Positions 1 through 11,858 of a stretch of DNA of 64,000 nt are shown piece after piece (the stretch's first letter is position 1; every line of letters starts with the position of its first letter). This DNA comes from Gnomoniopsis sp. IMI 355080. Taxonomy: Eukaryota; Ascomycota; Sordariomycetes; Diaporthales; Gnomoniaceae. The stretch covers positions 62,001 to 126,000 of the forward strand of contig JAPEVC010000086.1 in the NCBI GenBank assembly GCA_027946555.1. Reading direction: 5' to 3'. The notes beneath the pieces are model-generated. The model saw only the letters and a program-made list of their open reading frames with translations. It ran no database searches and was not told the origin of the DNA. Both the position numbers and the translations under genes were made by a program.

Positions 1-608
1 CCGAGAGGTAGACCATTGCCTCCTCAGCGCAAGTTTTGAAAGGCTTTACTGACAGCGGTCAAGTAGCACAACGTCCCGGCGTACCACTCTTCGGTGCAGA
101 CCCAAAAATGTAGGCGTAGTATGGACTGGTATCAGTGCAGCATCGCAAATGTCCGCATGGAATTCTTGCGAGACAGCTATCAATCTTGCTATACTCCGAC
201 AAACATGTCAATTAAGGGGCCAAGTTTGGAGGTATTGTTCGTTCTCCTTTTGTCCTTGGGGTTACAGGAACTAGATTTCTAGAGACTCGGTTGAGGCTTC
301 TTTGTCCCAACAGACCTGTTCTTACAACAAGACCTCTCAAGTTTTGACAATGCCTATTGTGACGGTTTCCAGGCCGTCAAAGGCATTGTGGTTAGCAGTA
401 ATTCTGCCTCGGACATGCATGATATATCTTTCTGGTTGACACGTACTCATCCTGAATGATGTCGCACACTTTCCTCCAAAAACTCAAACCACAAGCCACT
501 CCCTAGCTGGCCTAGGAACAACCACCCCACTCACTTCATCTTGTCCTGTGATCTGTAGCAACTTCTGCTGTTGAAAATCAGAACAGAACATTGCCGCCAT
601 CTCGAAGA
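1..608. other. Intergenic, 5' edge of window
   Basis: No convincing gene is visible. The stretch has short chance reading frames only. The last ~130 bases, C-rich and then A-rich, look like the 5' leader of the gene starting at 609. An upstream gene could end here, but nothing in the sequence shows it. Confidence 0.4.
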
Positions 609-1994
609 ATGGCTTTCAACGACGCCATCAAGTCTTCGAGCGAGCCCTCGTCTTTGATTGGACGGGCTGCTGTAGGCGCTGCTGTATCATCGACCGCGGG
701 AAAGACCATGCCGGCCGTGTTCGCGAGTATCTACTATTCGAAGGCGGATCGCAGCCCGCAAAAGCTCAAGAAGAAATACCCGATTCCAAATTTGACGGCT
801 TCACTCTCGGGGCCGCCGCAAAGGCAACGAGAGGCTGCGCCAACGCCATACAGAGTGTTTCCCCATAAGCCTAATTCGTCCGCACAGGAGAAATCCATTC
901 CTACAGAGCAGCAGAAAGAATTGGTAGTCCATAACACGGTATTTGAGCTGGATGCACATCCGGCCTACAGCTCATCTTCGCACCCTTTTGGTTCACAGAT
1001 GCAGAGACCAAGGCAGGTGCGCCATGGTTCCAACATCTCTACTGTTCAAGCTGAGCTTCCTGACAGTATGAAACTTAGGCGCCCAAATGGTAGCAGCGCT
1101 CTTCCGCGGCCAGTTTGTGGGCGGCTACAGCTCTCTTCCTCATCTCCCTCCACAAAGGTTCATTTTAGCCCACTCCACTCTAAGGCGCCCCTGGCTATGG
1201 CTGGGGCCACGGGGTCTGTAAGACGTGCACGCAATATCCAGCGGATCATGGGAAAGAAGTATGTAACGAGGCTCAGCCGGATGTCCATTCTCCCCGCGCT
1301 TTCCGAATTGCCCGACGAGGAGCAGTCACCTACCCTCCTCGTTACCCCAAGAACGACTGCTTTGCCACTCCCCCCTCCTAGACCGGTTGCTCCTGTAAAT
1401 GTGCCAGATGTTCAGCGTAGTCAAAGCCAACAGCTCAAGGCGCGCAATTCCCTTGCCGAGTTTGCTGATAAGCTGATAGTTGAAAAGGCCCAGATGTCTT
1501 TACAGCTTCGAGATGCTGTCTCCCACAGCGTCATCTTTGCCAACCAGCTTGAGCAGCAGAAGCAAGACACCCTCGCCTTGAAGGAGTCCCTCCAAGCCTT
1601 GTGGTCATTGGCACAGCCCGGCAGCACCTTGAAGACCGTCCAAATCTGCGAGCAAGTAAAGCTCCTCGCCGCCGTCTCCGGATGTCAAATCCCGAACGTT
1701 ACGAAGACTATTCCAGAAAGCGCCGTCCTAGAGCAAAAGCTGATTCAACAGTCGCAGCAAGTTGTATGCTACAAGAGCAATGACGCTGCTTCGCGGCAGC
1801 TGGCGAATTCGCTTGTCCACGAAAATAAGCACATGAAGTCGCGGCTCGATAAGGTCGAAGCAGAGCGTCTACGTTTGCAGGCAAGCTTACATGCGGCTGA
1901 GGTCAAATTGGAGCGGATTGAGCGTTCACTGTACGTTTACCCATCCTCAGCGCAGGAGATTCTTTCGGGTACTGCTGCTTCGCTAAGCAGATAG
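609..1994 (+). CDS. Unrecognised Ser/Pro-rich coiled-coil protein
   Basis: A single uninterrupted frame of 461 residues starts at the first ATG (609, protein start MAFNDAIKSSS); the frame is also open for a few codons upstream but without an ATG. The N-terminal ~250 residues are low-complexity, rich in Ser, Pro, Arg and Lys, and look disordered. The C-terminal third (about residues 280-345 and 375-450) is Leu/Gln/Glu/Lys-rich with heptad-like spacing, suggesting two coiled coils. I see no signal peptide, membrane segment or catalytic motif. The steady codon use and length argue for a real gene. The layout (basic disordered head, coiled-coil tail) fits a cytoskeletal, nuclear or scaffold protein, but I do not recognise the family and assign no function. 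Confidence 0.7.
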   Translation: MAFNDAIKSSSEPSSLIGRAAVGAAVSSTAGKTMPAVFASIYYSKADRSPQKLKKKYPIPNLTASLSGPPQRQREAAPTPYRVFPHKPNSSAQEKSIPTEQQKELVVHNTVFELDAHPAYSSSSHPFGSQMQRPRQVRHGSNISTVQAELPDSMKLRRPNGSSALPRPVCGRLQLSSSSPSTKVHFSPLHSKAPLAMAGATGSVRRARNIQRIMGKKYVTRLSRMSILPALSELPDEEQSPTLLVTPRTTALPLPPPRPVAPVNVPDVQRSQSQQLKARNSLAEFADKLIVEKAQMSLQLRDAVSHSVIFANQLEQQKQDTLALKESLQALWSLAQPGSTLKTVQICEQVKLLAAVSGCQIPNVTKTIPESAVLEQKLIQQSQQVVCYKSNDAASRQLANSLVHENKHMKSRLDKVEAERLRLQASLHAAEVKLERIERSLYVYPSSAQEILSGTAASLSR

Positions 1995-3285
1995 CAATCG
2001 CCCTGGCGTTTGCAAATCTGACGCGATAATAGACTGAAAATCATAGCGAGGCATAGGGTAGCATCTTGGCTGGTCATACTCTCATAATTATGATAACGGA
2101 CGCATATCATTAGCGGTTTCGATCTTCTGAGCTCATCAACTTCCCACACGTGGATTAATCTAGGTCCGTTTCGCATAGCGAGAACAATTGTGAACGTCAT
2201 GCCACCTGAATAGGGCGGCATAGTTGATTGGTGTGGTTAAACCGAATTCGGTGTGTTTCATGACCGGGGAATATAAACACACGATGTGTATGATTCGGCT
2301 ACCGTTACAAGTAGGAGGCTGTCAAGCTGTGTGGCAGGTGGAAGATGCGAGAAAGTCTGGGCTTACGCGGTCTTGTCGCAGAATTGCAGATTAGCTCAAA
2401 CAAATTGATAGTATAGAATAGACAGAAGACAGTGAATGAAAGCGGCGATACTGCGCGGCCACAGTGCAAATTCAGGGGTTTTGAAACTGAGCGCGTGATA
2501 TGAGTGGCCGAGGATGCCCGATCGAGTGCTACTAGGGAATTAGTCCACGCCTCCGATGCTGTCATCCAGGCCGAACTGGCCGAATAGATAGGCCCAGAAT
2601 AGAAGCACAGTTCAAGCCTAGTCGGGATCAACCCAGGTGGCCACCAGGACGTCTTATGGGGTTGCCGTACGGAATCGAGCGGATCGCTGCAGGGAGGCAA
2701 CATTGGAAGAAAACAATGTGTTAAACCCTATTGACGACTCGGGGTAGTAGTTGTAGGTATTGAGCTATTCATGACCCGCTTCCAGTAAAGTGTCAGCGCC
2801 TTCTGCCTGCCAGGGCTGCCAAGGTTGCCAGGTCTGCCAACATTTCTCGCTGCTTGCAGCATCCCATGTCACTCTGCAATCAGATCACTACATCCCACCA
2901 CCATCTCGCGACTTTTGGTCACCAACATCACACTTCTCGCCTTCGTTTCTTATCGCGATCTTCTTCTTTTCCCCTTATTCTATCTCTACTTCTACTTCTC
3001 GCCATTCGCTTATCTTTATTGCTCAACACCGACCACGTCCTTCGCTCCCCTGACCATCACGCGCTTTCGACTCTCGTCGACCATCTCCCCTTTTCCAAGT
3101 CGACTCGCGACGTCAAAACCGCTCAAGTCGGGACTTCGCGACAACTGACCTCTACTGATCCAACACTGGACGCCGTCGACTCCTGACTGCTCCCGCGCTG
3201 CGAATTACCGGTCAATCGAGCGAGCTGACGATAAATTATCCGGCTCTAATCCAACTTTGACGGTCGACACCGTCGCAACGTGCCA
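1995..3285. other. Intergenic plus long pyrimidine-rich leader of YND1
   Basis: No gene is recognised. From about 2780 to 3285 the plus strand is strongly C/T-rich, with long TTCTTTTCCCC-like runs, typical of a fungal core promoter and 5' leader. Several overlapping short frames here reflect composition rather than coding. Nothing recognisable lies in 1995-2780. Confidence 0.5.
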
Positions 3286-5391
3286 ATGGGCAAGAAATGT
3301 CCGCTCGCTCCCACCCTTTTCGTGAAAAATGTCGCAAATGACAACGATCTTTGTTACTGACATGCTCTCTGTGAAGGGAGATATGGAGTCGTTCTCGACG
3401 CTGGCTCCTCTGGGACGAGATTACATATTTACAGATGGAAGGACCCAGCAAAAGCCCGCAAGAAGGCTTCCCCGGCAGAACTGCACAGCCTACCGAAGCT
3501 CGAGACCGAGAAGAAATGGACCAAAAAGACAAAGCCTGGCGTCTCGACATTTGGTGAAAATCCCACCGCCGTCGGCCGCGACCATCTTAAAGGCCTTGTC
3601 GACCATGCTCGCAAAATCATCCCGAAAGATCAGATCGAAGACACCCCGATATTCCTCATGGCCACCGCCGGCATGCGACTGCTCCCAAAGGTCCAACAGA
3701 CAGCCTTGACCGGCGAGATCTGCTCCTACCTGCGAAGCAATACCGAGTTCTCCCTCCCTGACTGCGACCTCCACATTCAGGTGATCCCGGGCGAGACGGA
3801 AGGACTGTACGGCTGGATAGCAACAAACTATTTATTAGGTGGCTTCGACCGTCCCGAGGACCATGACCATGGCAAGGGCCATAGCACATACGGGTTTCTG
3901 GACATGGGTGGTGCATCGGCTCAGATCGCCTTTGCTCCGAATGCGACTGAAGCGGCGAAGCATGCCAACGATTTGAAGCTCTTGCGGATGCGGACACTGG
4001 ATGGACAACGATCAGAATACAAGGTCTTCACGGCCACCTGGTTGGGATTTGGCGTCAATCAGGCCCATGAATCTTATGTGATGAAGCTGGTGGAGACTTA
4101 CGACCCCGATGCAAAGGAAATTCCAGACCCATGTCTGCCAAAGGGGCTTCGCACCACGACGTCCGGCGAGCCGGTGGACAATGACAAGTCCACAGGATTG
4201 ACACTTCTTGGTACCGGAGACTTCACCAGCTGCTTGAAGCACACTTACCCCCTACTCGGCAAAGACGCACCGTGTGTGGATGAGCCCTGTCTGTTGAACG
4301 GCCAACACGTTCCCGCTATCGACTTTGACGTCAATCACTTTGTTGGCGTATCAGAGTACTGGCACACAACACACGGTGTCTTTGGAGCAAAGGGCGACAC
4401 AGCCTACGACCTGAAGGCATATCAGACTCGAGTTGAGGACTTTTGCACAAGCGACTGGAAGGCTATCGTCAACAAGGTCGATGCACGGAAGAAGCAAGAA
4501 AAGGCAAAGGAGGCGCAAGAGGCCTGTTTCAAAGCTTCCTGGCTGATAAACGTCCTGCACGATGGTATTGGCATCCCGCGAATAGGACTAGAGCATACCT
4601 CCCATGCAAACGCCTCGAAGGGTGCGCTGGAGGATGCCAAAGAGAAGGGCTTCCTGGACCCTTTCCAGCCGGTGGACAAGATTGACGGTATTGAAGTCAG
4701 TTGGACGCTGGGGCCGATGGTGCTGTATGCTGCGGGGCAGATTCCTCCCGCCTCACAGGATCGGCTCCCAGTCGGATTTGGGACCAACACGCTCGAGGTC
4801 CCGCCCGACTTCAATTTCGCAGGCTCCACATGGAAGGAGGAGGATGACGATGACTGGGACGATGCTCTGGAAGACCTTGTCGATCATGCCAGACCAAGCA
4901 AATCGACCAGCTTCTTCTTCTTTGTACTGGCTCTGCTGCTCATTGGCTACATGTTTAGGAAAAAAGAGCGCAGAATGCGGTTCATGAGCAAGTTCAATGC
5001 CTACACGGGGCGGACAAAGAAGCCGGGTAGCCCCAAGAAGCCCCGCGGTTTGGCAGGACTCACGAGCAAGTTCTTCGGCAGGTCGCCCGCACACTATGAG
5101 CGCATCGTCGAGGAGGGAGAAGCAAGCCAATTCGAGCTTGGTGATGTTGATTCGGATGACAATGAGCACTCCGACAGCAGCGAGGGTTCACATTTTGGGC
5201 GCACATCGGGCCTGGCCACACCCAAGCTCTCTAGTATGGAACGATACGATGCCACCTCTGCTCTTGACAGAGCTGGACTATTTGTTCGTACAGAAAGCCG
5301 GGAACGCCTAGTGCCACCAATGTCGAATGCAGGAAGACGATCAAGGGCTGGGAGTCCGACGAGGAAGAGCCCACTCATACAAGAGGACTAA
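3286..5391 (+). CDS. YND1: Golgi apyrase (GDA1/CD39 nucleoside phosphatase), Ynd1 type
   Basis: Hydrolyses nucleoside di- and triphosphates in the Golgi lumen, supporting GDP-sugar/GMP exchange for glycosylation (family knowledge). Two exons are inferred: 3286-3298 and 3377-5391, with a 78-nt intron (branch site near ACTGAC). Splicing gives 675 residues starting MGKKWRYGVVLDAGSSGTR. Apyrase conserved regions are clear: VVLDAGSSGTR near the start, MATAGMRLL, GETEGLYGW, and GFLDMGGASAQIAF. A single hydrophobic segment (about residues 512-530, rich in Phe/Leu) is followed by a basic KKERR stretch and a ~130-residue Ser-rich cytosolic tail, as in Ynd1 rather than Gda1. The donor is GTCCGC, a weak match to consensus, yet it gives exactly the N-terminus expected for the family. 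The downstream neighbour is convergent. Confidence 0.92.
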
Positions 5392-6323
5392 TAACAATTC
5401 AGCTTATGGTGGTTAGGGATATTATGATACGACTTTTAATGTATCGCATACGGATCATTTTCATCTCGGCACTGCATGGTCTCAATACGCCCACTGGCCA
5501 GAGGGCTGACTAGCTCATGGGGGTTTTCGACTAGAGCAGGCGAGTCCGGTTGCTGGGTTCTATTCTGGTTGGCATTGGAGTTATTGGAGGGAAGCATGGT
5601 GGTGTTCAACATCATTTAGGTATCCAAGGCGCGACCATGACACGTCTACACAGTAGTTGACGAATACACTACTAGCAATCACTGTCTCCCTTACATGTAT
5701 TTGTGAATTACGAGTCCGCCTTTCTTACGCCACTGGCAGAATCTTAAAGCCCTTTCTACCAACCAACGTCCCAGAAGCGGACTAAAGAATAAATGGCTCC
5801 TGACGCTCACCGCTTCCCGCTCACTGGGGGGTGGGAGGTCAGACAGATGCTTGTTTGTTCTGGAACATCTCTATTAGCCCGTCCTCCTGCACAGCGCCTT
5901 GGGGCTGCTTGCAAAGCATGCACGATGATTGATGAGCCGGCTTTTCCCAATCTCCTTACATCTGTCTCCCCCTGTACCCTGGTGCTCCGCGTAGGCAACT
6001 GCAGTACAAGGCCGTCACGGGGCTCTTATTTCGTCAGATCTCACGCATTGCAAGCGGCCCGTCTGACGCTGTCTATCTATCGTGTGATCTTGTTTTCGCC
6101 TCCTTGACCCTGGGCAGAGCAGCCTGCCGGGTTAGCAAGACACAGATAGCCCTGCTATGTCAGAGTAGTTGGACGAGAATATGCAGTCATGTTGATTGTC
6201 ACATGTCTAACCGTCTGACCGCCTGCCGGTCGCTCGCGACGTTCAACAATCAAACATCCCCATGACTTTGGCAGCTAAATGGTAGACAGGACACACACAA
6301 GGGTGCCTCAAAGCTCGCTCATC
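5392..6323. other. Convergent intergenic region, nothing recognised
   Basis: Lies between the 3' ends of YND1 (plus) and the Hikeshi gene (minus). No coding, RNA or repeat feature is supported. It should hold the two 3' UTRs. Confidence 0.4.
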
Positions 6324-6932
6324 CTAATCGTCTCGCTCAAGGAAGCCGGGGTCTGTCCGCACCCTGCTCTCGAACTTTCGCCACCAATCTTCAAAGGCTT
6401 TCATTGGCACCACCTCCACCTGCCCGGCCTGGCCGGAGAAGCTAGACAGGAAGTTGAAGGCATTTTTGATAATGCGCTGCGCGAGCACCAAAGTGCTCGG
6501 CTGCTGATTCACCGCCCCTGCAGGTACAAGAGCCATAGACCCACCACCAGAGGCTTTGGCGGCGTTGAGCTCCTCGATGCGCGCGCCGACGGACGCGCCG
6601 TCCTCGATACTGATGCCCAGGATAATCTGGCCTGAGGACGAGGAATCATTGAGCTTGAAGATGGCAGACTCTTTGCCCGGCCCTACGCCGCCGAGGAATT
6701 TGGATACGGGCGCGGCCTGGCCCTGGGCTGGATTGGGCGGTGTGACGAGGTAGATGGCCGCGGCGGTGTTTTCAGGGAGCACGACGCCCGGAAGGAGGAA
6801 GATGACGACGTGAGAGAAGGCTTTGGGGGCGGTAGGGATGGAGTAGACGAGCGAGGTGGGCGTGGGGGTCTCTGTTGGTTGGGTGATGACTGGGAGACCA
6901 GCGGGCACTAGACCGAACAGTGGTTGCGCCAT
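6324..6932 (-). CDS. Hikeshi/OPI10 family protein (Hsp70 nuclear import carrier)
   Basis: Hikeshi carries ATP-bound Hsp70 through nuclear pores during heat stress; the yeast homologue is Opi10 (family knowledge). The uninterrupted 202-residue frame starts MAQPLFGLVPAGLPV, and the LFGLVPAG..V start is the family hallmark. A central FLLPGVVLPENTAAAIYL stretch corresponds to the conserved beta-rich N-terminal domain, and FKLND..GQIILGISIE follows. The C-terminal region (NAFNFLSSFSG... FEDWWRKFESR) matches the helical tail, with its conserved WW/KF residues. The frame stays open 14 codons upstream, but the ATG at 6932 gives the family start, so I chose it. Length matches the family (about 200 residues). 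Confidence 0.93.
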   Translation of the reverse strand: MAQPLFGLVPAGLPVITQPTETPTPTSLVYSIPTAPKAFSHVVIFLLPGVVLPENTAAAIYLVTPPNPAQGQAAPVSKFLGGVGPGKESAIFKLNDSSSSGQIILGISIEDGASVGARIEELNAAKASGGGSMALVPAGAVNQQPSTLVLAQRIIKNAFNFLSSFSGQAGQVEVVPMKAFEDWWRKFESRVRTDPGFLERDD

Positions 6933-9462
6933 TGTCGACGGGGACTTTCTTCTGTTTCCTTTTCCCCCTGTCAAGACGTAAGAACCGAGAGGCTGTCGAA
7001 CGTTGGACGAAGGCGTGATAAGCGATGTAGATCCCTGCAGGCCGGTTCAAAGCCAATTGCTGACGGTAAGCCTGGAGGGGTGCAAGGTGAGAATGGCCTT
7101 GGAGAGGAGCGAATGTTGGAAATTGGTGCGCTATGGAAGACCATGCAGACAAGGCGTAGATAGTCAGTATAGTCGTGCGTGTTGGACGTCGGTGAAACAA
7201 GCGTCGAAAACTTCCGTGGGATCCGGATCCTGGCTGTTTTGGGTTCGTTGGCTTGTGAAGAGAAGCTGGCCGTGAAGTTTGTTTTGTGTCTTGTGATGTG
7301 GGTGATTAGCGATTAGGTTGTGTGACTTGTCGAAGCTTGCCGGGTTTCGGGCCCAAGGTCAAGGTCAAGAACCCGAATGTGAAATGTATGGGCCTCCAGA
7401 GAAATGTATTTTTGCAATTCAGTATGTTGAATATACACAGCCTTGGGAACTTGGGATTCGACGTGGAATGAGAGAGAACAACACAATCCAGTATAAAGTC
7501 TGGCGAAACATCTTTGCAAGTATTCATTATGAGCAGGGAATGCCAGCGGGCGGGATGCTTCTAGAAGCCACTAGAAGGCAGGTGCTGTACGAGTACTGTA
7601 ACCATCCCTGGGCTGGTACCTTAGTATCCCAGCCGGCTGGAACAGACCGGAGCTTTACCCAGGCTCTACCGCGTCACCCATAGTGGCGTGGGTTGACGAT
7701 GCTCGCGACTCTATACCTAGGTACCCAACAAGGTCGCAAGGTCACAAATGACAAGGCTACACATACATATAGATAGGCACCTATTGAGGGTACCTGGGTT
7801 GGATTGGGTGTCTCTTTGTGGTAGCTACAACAGAACAGCAATCTTCCCACAATGCAACGTCATCCCCGGTCTCATCACAACCAACACATTGGCCAACCGC
7901 ATGCCCTAAACCTTATGAGGCTACCGACCCTGATAACAAGGACACACTGATGTGAGATGAAGTGTTGTGTGTCCCCATTCTTTGCCCACGACCCAGCCGA
8001 GGTAATTCCACTCCGTCTCGGATTTGGATACTGTTGCTGTGGCGCTTTTGCACAACAGCAAGCCCCTGAGCACACAAGTACGAACTCATGATCACGTTCG
8101 CATCCAGCCTGTGGACGCGCCTGAAGCCGAGGCCGAGGAAGAATGCGATGAGATAGCGAGCGGTTCTAAGGAACAACGGCGAAACGCACGCCATCGCTTT
8201 TCAACGGTGCGAGCGGGTAGTCTGGGGAAACAAGAGAATTTGAGATATGACAAAGATATAGCGGGGACCCTGCGGAATACAAGTACAACAGAGGCCGCGC
8301 CCTTTGCTTCCCCACCACTCATCTGCTGAGGCTGTTGACCAGAGAGGCTCACCACTCCACACCTCGACAGACGTATGGCCGACTGTTGGCGCTTGCTTGC
8401 CGGCTTGCTTGCTCGCAAGCTAGGCCAAGCTGAAGGGTCGAGAGATGCGTGACTAGCGACTGTTACAATGCAGGCTGACTGTGTTGCGGCGTGTCCCGTC
8501 CTACAATTGATACCCACAGGCCTGCACGGTTGCATAGCCCGGACGTCTCCGCAAATCCCGTCTCTCGTCAGATGGATGAACCAATGGCCAGACCTCGACC
8601 ATGGACTTGACGCCAAAGACGGTCCAGTCGACGCGAGTAACCTAGACTCACGGTGAGTGTAAGTAAGCCCTATGTGTGCCTAATCTTGCCTCTCCCTTAC
8701 TTTGGCTTCCCAATCAGGCAGTTCAAGCTCGCCCACAAGCAAGAAAACCAAAAGTGTACGACCCAGAGGCCACGGACGGGTATCGTGCCATGTGGAGGAA
8801 CAACCGCGCCTGCCTGTGTCAAATCCCTGAATCCACATGGGCACATATCACTTTGTCGAGATACCTGCAAGGATCTGCCGCACCCTCGAGGAAGCAGTCC
8901 AACTGCGCAACCTAGCAAGCGTGGGTCTGTGTTGGTGTGTTTCCAGCATCACTCGTTAGGCACCTGACCGGCGCTTGTGCCAAACGACAGCCCCAGCTTG
9001 TTGGTCTCGGATGTCTTCCTTGATGCCAAGGCCTGGACAGGGCTTGTGGAATCGACAGACAGAAAAACCGCTCAGGTGGAAGGAGGTGCAAGTATGTGTA
9101 CCGGTATCCGTAATCTGGCACGGGACTGTGGAGATGGGTTGAGGATCCTGTAAGATAATTACAACCTAACCGAGCGGGCACGCTCACTGCAAACGGCTCT
9201 TGCCATTTGGTGGTACTCCCCCCAGATTATTTCATGTGAGGCTCCTATTGCTGCATACACTTCCGGTTGCCATCTATAAAGAGCATCTCTCTTCCATTCT
9301 AGGCTGCTCCACATATACTGTCACTGCCTAATATTATTTGATCCTCTTCTGCTCGCATACTTCAATGCGGGATATGCCGCACAAGCATCAAATCCTTAAA
9401 CAAACTAGCTCGAAATCAAGACGCCGAGACTCCGGATCAAAGGCTACCACCAAGTAATTATC
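6933..9462. other. Long divergent intergenic region
   Basis: About 2.5 kb between the divergent Hikeshi and Nudix genes. Many short frames occur on both strands, but none has recognisable conservation or continuous support across splice sites. It contains two members of the window's recurrent GGTACC palindrome (TACCTAGGTACC at 7714-7725 and GGGTACCTGGG near 7789). The last ~250 bases are C/T-rich and probably form the promoter and leader of the Nudix gene. Confidence 0.4.
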
Positions 9463-10776
9463 ATGACTGTTGCGAGCGAAAGAGCCGTGGCTCTCGGCCC
9501 GTTGACAAGCCTAGACTTGTTGAACGAGTGTGACGGGTAAGCGCAATTCACTTGCTTGTTGAGCTGGGAGGATCGGGCAACCTGGGGTGGTGTGAGACCT
9601 GCTGCTGTCACCATGCAAGCTTGCTCGATGTCATTTTCCCCTGACGGAAGCCGGCATGCGGTTGGGCTCGAGTCGACTGCCCGCTTTGTACAACGACGGG
9701 ACATGCGGCCAACCAGCGGGAGAACTCTGATCCCTTACCAGATTCGGACCAGCAAGCTCTTTGATACCAAAATAACACCGCGAATTTTGTGTGCTGGCGA
9801 GACTGACAACGGACTCCATAGTTTCCCATACGCTGATAGAGAGCCCGAAAGATACGCCAGAAAGATGAGTGAACTGTACACTCTCGTCTGGGAAGACGAA
9901 GCGGGAGTCTTTCCGATTGGCTACATGCCGAGGAGTGTCTTCGATGAGCTCAAGAAAGTGCCCTTTCTCCAAAACGACATCGTGTTCGACCCCTTCGCCG
10001 GAACGGTCAAGATGTTCCACAAGCTTGCCACGGAGCGGAAGCGTACGCAGCTGGTGGCCGCCACTACACAATATTTGCGTATTAACCAGACATTCAAGAT
10101 GCTGAAGGGTTGGAGAAACGAGCCGTGGCCCATATATGGTCGCAATGGAGAAGTGCTCTTTAGCATGGAGAGGTCTGCAATAGGCCTTTTTGGATATATG
10201 CGGTATGGGATCCACCTCATCGCACACGTCCACTGCCCAGAGGCACCCCACGGCATCAAGTTGTGGGTGCCCAAAAGATCCAAGTTCAAGAACGCCTGGC
10301 CTGGATTATTCGACAACACTGTTGCAGGCGGCCTAATGACAGACGAGAATCCATTCGAATGCGTCATTCGCGAGTCTGACGAGGAAGCGAGTCTGCCGGA
10401 GCGCTTAGTTCGCGAACACGCAAAGCTGGTGGGTACGGTAAAGTACATATATACGACTGAATCACGACCTGGTATTGATGACGGATACATATACCCGGAA
10501 TGTCAATGGGTGTATGATCTCGAACTACCTGAAGATGTGATACCTGTGCCGAACGATGGGGAGGTGGAGTCGTTCAGTCTTTGCACAGTGGATGAAGTCA
10601 GGGAACAGCTCGCCATGGGCCGTTGGAAGCCCAATTGTGCGGTGGTCATGCTAGACTTCTTCATCCGTATGGGTATCCTTACTCCCAAAAACGAGCCATA
10701 CTTCGACGAGATCGAAACACGACTGCGCAGGAGGATGCCATTTCCCGGACCCCACAGCTTCGAAGAGGATGACTGA
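9463..10776 (+). CDS. DUF4743 + Nudix hydrolase (Tnr3 / YJR142W-like)
   Basis: Two exons: 9463-9536 (starting MTVASERAVALGPLTSLDL) and 9822-10776, joined across a 285-nt intron (GTAAGC donor, GACTGAC branch site, CATAG acceptor). The spliced protein has 342 residues and reads LLNECDGFPYADREPERYA at the junction, as expected for the DUF4743 N-terminal domain. A complete Nudix box lies at GGLMTDENPFECVIRESDEE, following the GX5EX7REUXEE pattern with the last Gly replaced by Ser. Relatives include yeast YJR142W and the Nudix part of S. pombe Tnr3; such proteins hydrolyse nucleoside-diphosphate derivatives, with thiamine-diphosphate-like substrates reported for some. The frame of exon 2 is open well back into the intron, so a naive call would add a false N-terminus. 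The 3' end faces RPB8, 215 bp away. Confidence 0.9.
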
Positions 10777-10991
10777 AGTTTGCTGATGAAGAGCATGACA
10801 ATTTCATGCTATGCAAGGAATGTCCTATCTGTCCTCGTTGCTGGGGGCGCATTTGCAAAGAGTTGGAGGGGCACTTCTTTCCATACGTTAGGTACCTCAA
10901 GCAAATTTTCCCCTTGAGGAACATTCACCCATGCTCAGTTGTGCACTGGCATTTTCTTGCGCTGGTCTGCGACAACCGCAATCAGGCCCAT

Positions 10992-11499
10992 CTACCGCCT
11001 GATCAGAAGGTAGACATGATCAACACGCAGAGGTGTAAGCTTGTGGTCAGGCCCCTCGAGTGCCATAAGCAGTCCACCGAACGAGGCATACACCTTACTA
11101 TAGATCCATCTTGTCAGCTGTGAAAGCATGGCCGCCGAGACAAAATACACACAGGGTCTTAGCCGTCTTGGAGTCCTCAAACTTGTAAATCTTGCCGTAA
11201 CACACGTATTCGAAGTTGTCGGCGAGGGTTGCAACGCCGACCTTGGCAGCATCGCGCCAGCCGCGGTCATCGTCGGCAGTGCCGTCCAAGCTCAACGTTG
11301 AGGCCAGGCAGACCTCGACATTTGTGCCTGGGTGAATGTCTAACAGCTCGGTGTTGATGTCGAGCTCGAGCTTGGTGTCGCTATCATCCTCGATGGAGGT
11401 CGCGGTGATGCGCGCGGCACGGTCGTACTTTTTGTGGTCTTTGGCGGTGATGATGAACTGACCCGTGAATAGGGTGGCGTCGTTGGAGGCGTCGGCCAT
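10992..11499 (-). CDS. RPB8: RNA polymerases I, II and III shared subunit Rpb8 (RPABC3)
   Basis: A core subunit of all three nuclear RNA polymerases. Two exons on the minus strand: 11153-11499 and 10992-11097, with a 55-nt intron (GTGTGT donor, GCTGAC branch, ATAG acceptor). The protein has 150 residues, close to yeast Rpb8 (146). It starts MADASNDATLFTGQFIITA, contains KYDRAARITA and LDINTELLDI, and has the conserved GWRDAAKVGVATLADNFEYV region. It ends LTPLRVDHVYLLIRR, the near-invariant Rpb8 C-terminus. Without the splice the frame would run into 18 unrelated residues, so the intron is well supported. It is divergent from ELP4 with 359 bp between start codons. Confidence 0.96.
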
Positions 11500-11858
11500 T
11501 GCGAGATTGTCGATTAGAAGAGGTGGCTGGAGCGTCGAGGGGAGGAGAGAAGCTTTGACGTTGTCGTGTGTGATGTGGACAGGAATAGAGTTGGCAGCCG
11601 ATCAAAAGCAACTTGCAGTCGACATTTGCACAAGCGCAAGCAAAATGAAAGTTGCTTATTTCTGCAGGGAAGGGACGGCCCCCTTGCCGTGGAAGGGTAA
11701 TAAGAACGGCAGAATGCCAGACCGCCTAATCTTTTCGCAGGAGTATTTACAGGGGTCAAGCTGTGCCCTCGGGTCACAGTCCGTCAACATCTGCAACGAT
11801 AGATTTGCTATTGACTCTCTCACAACTCCACTTTCAGGTTCGCTTTTGGTATTCTGGG
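11500..11858. promoter_or_regulatory. Divergent promoter, RPB8 / ELP4
   Basis: The 359 bp separating the start codons of RPB8 (minus) and ELP4 (plus) must hold both promoters and 5' leaders. I see no canonical TATA box. The shared control region is inferred from position only. Confidence 0.5.

Noticed and set aside
7318..7683. A 121-codon plus-strand frame in the 7-9.4 kb gap
   Set aside because: No conservation, no splice-consistent continuation, and its composition matches surrounding non-coding DNA.
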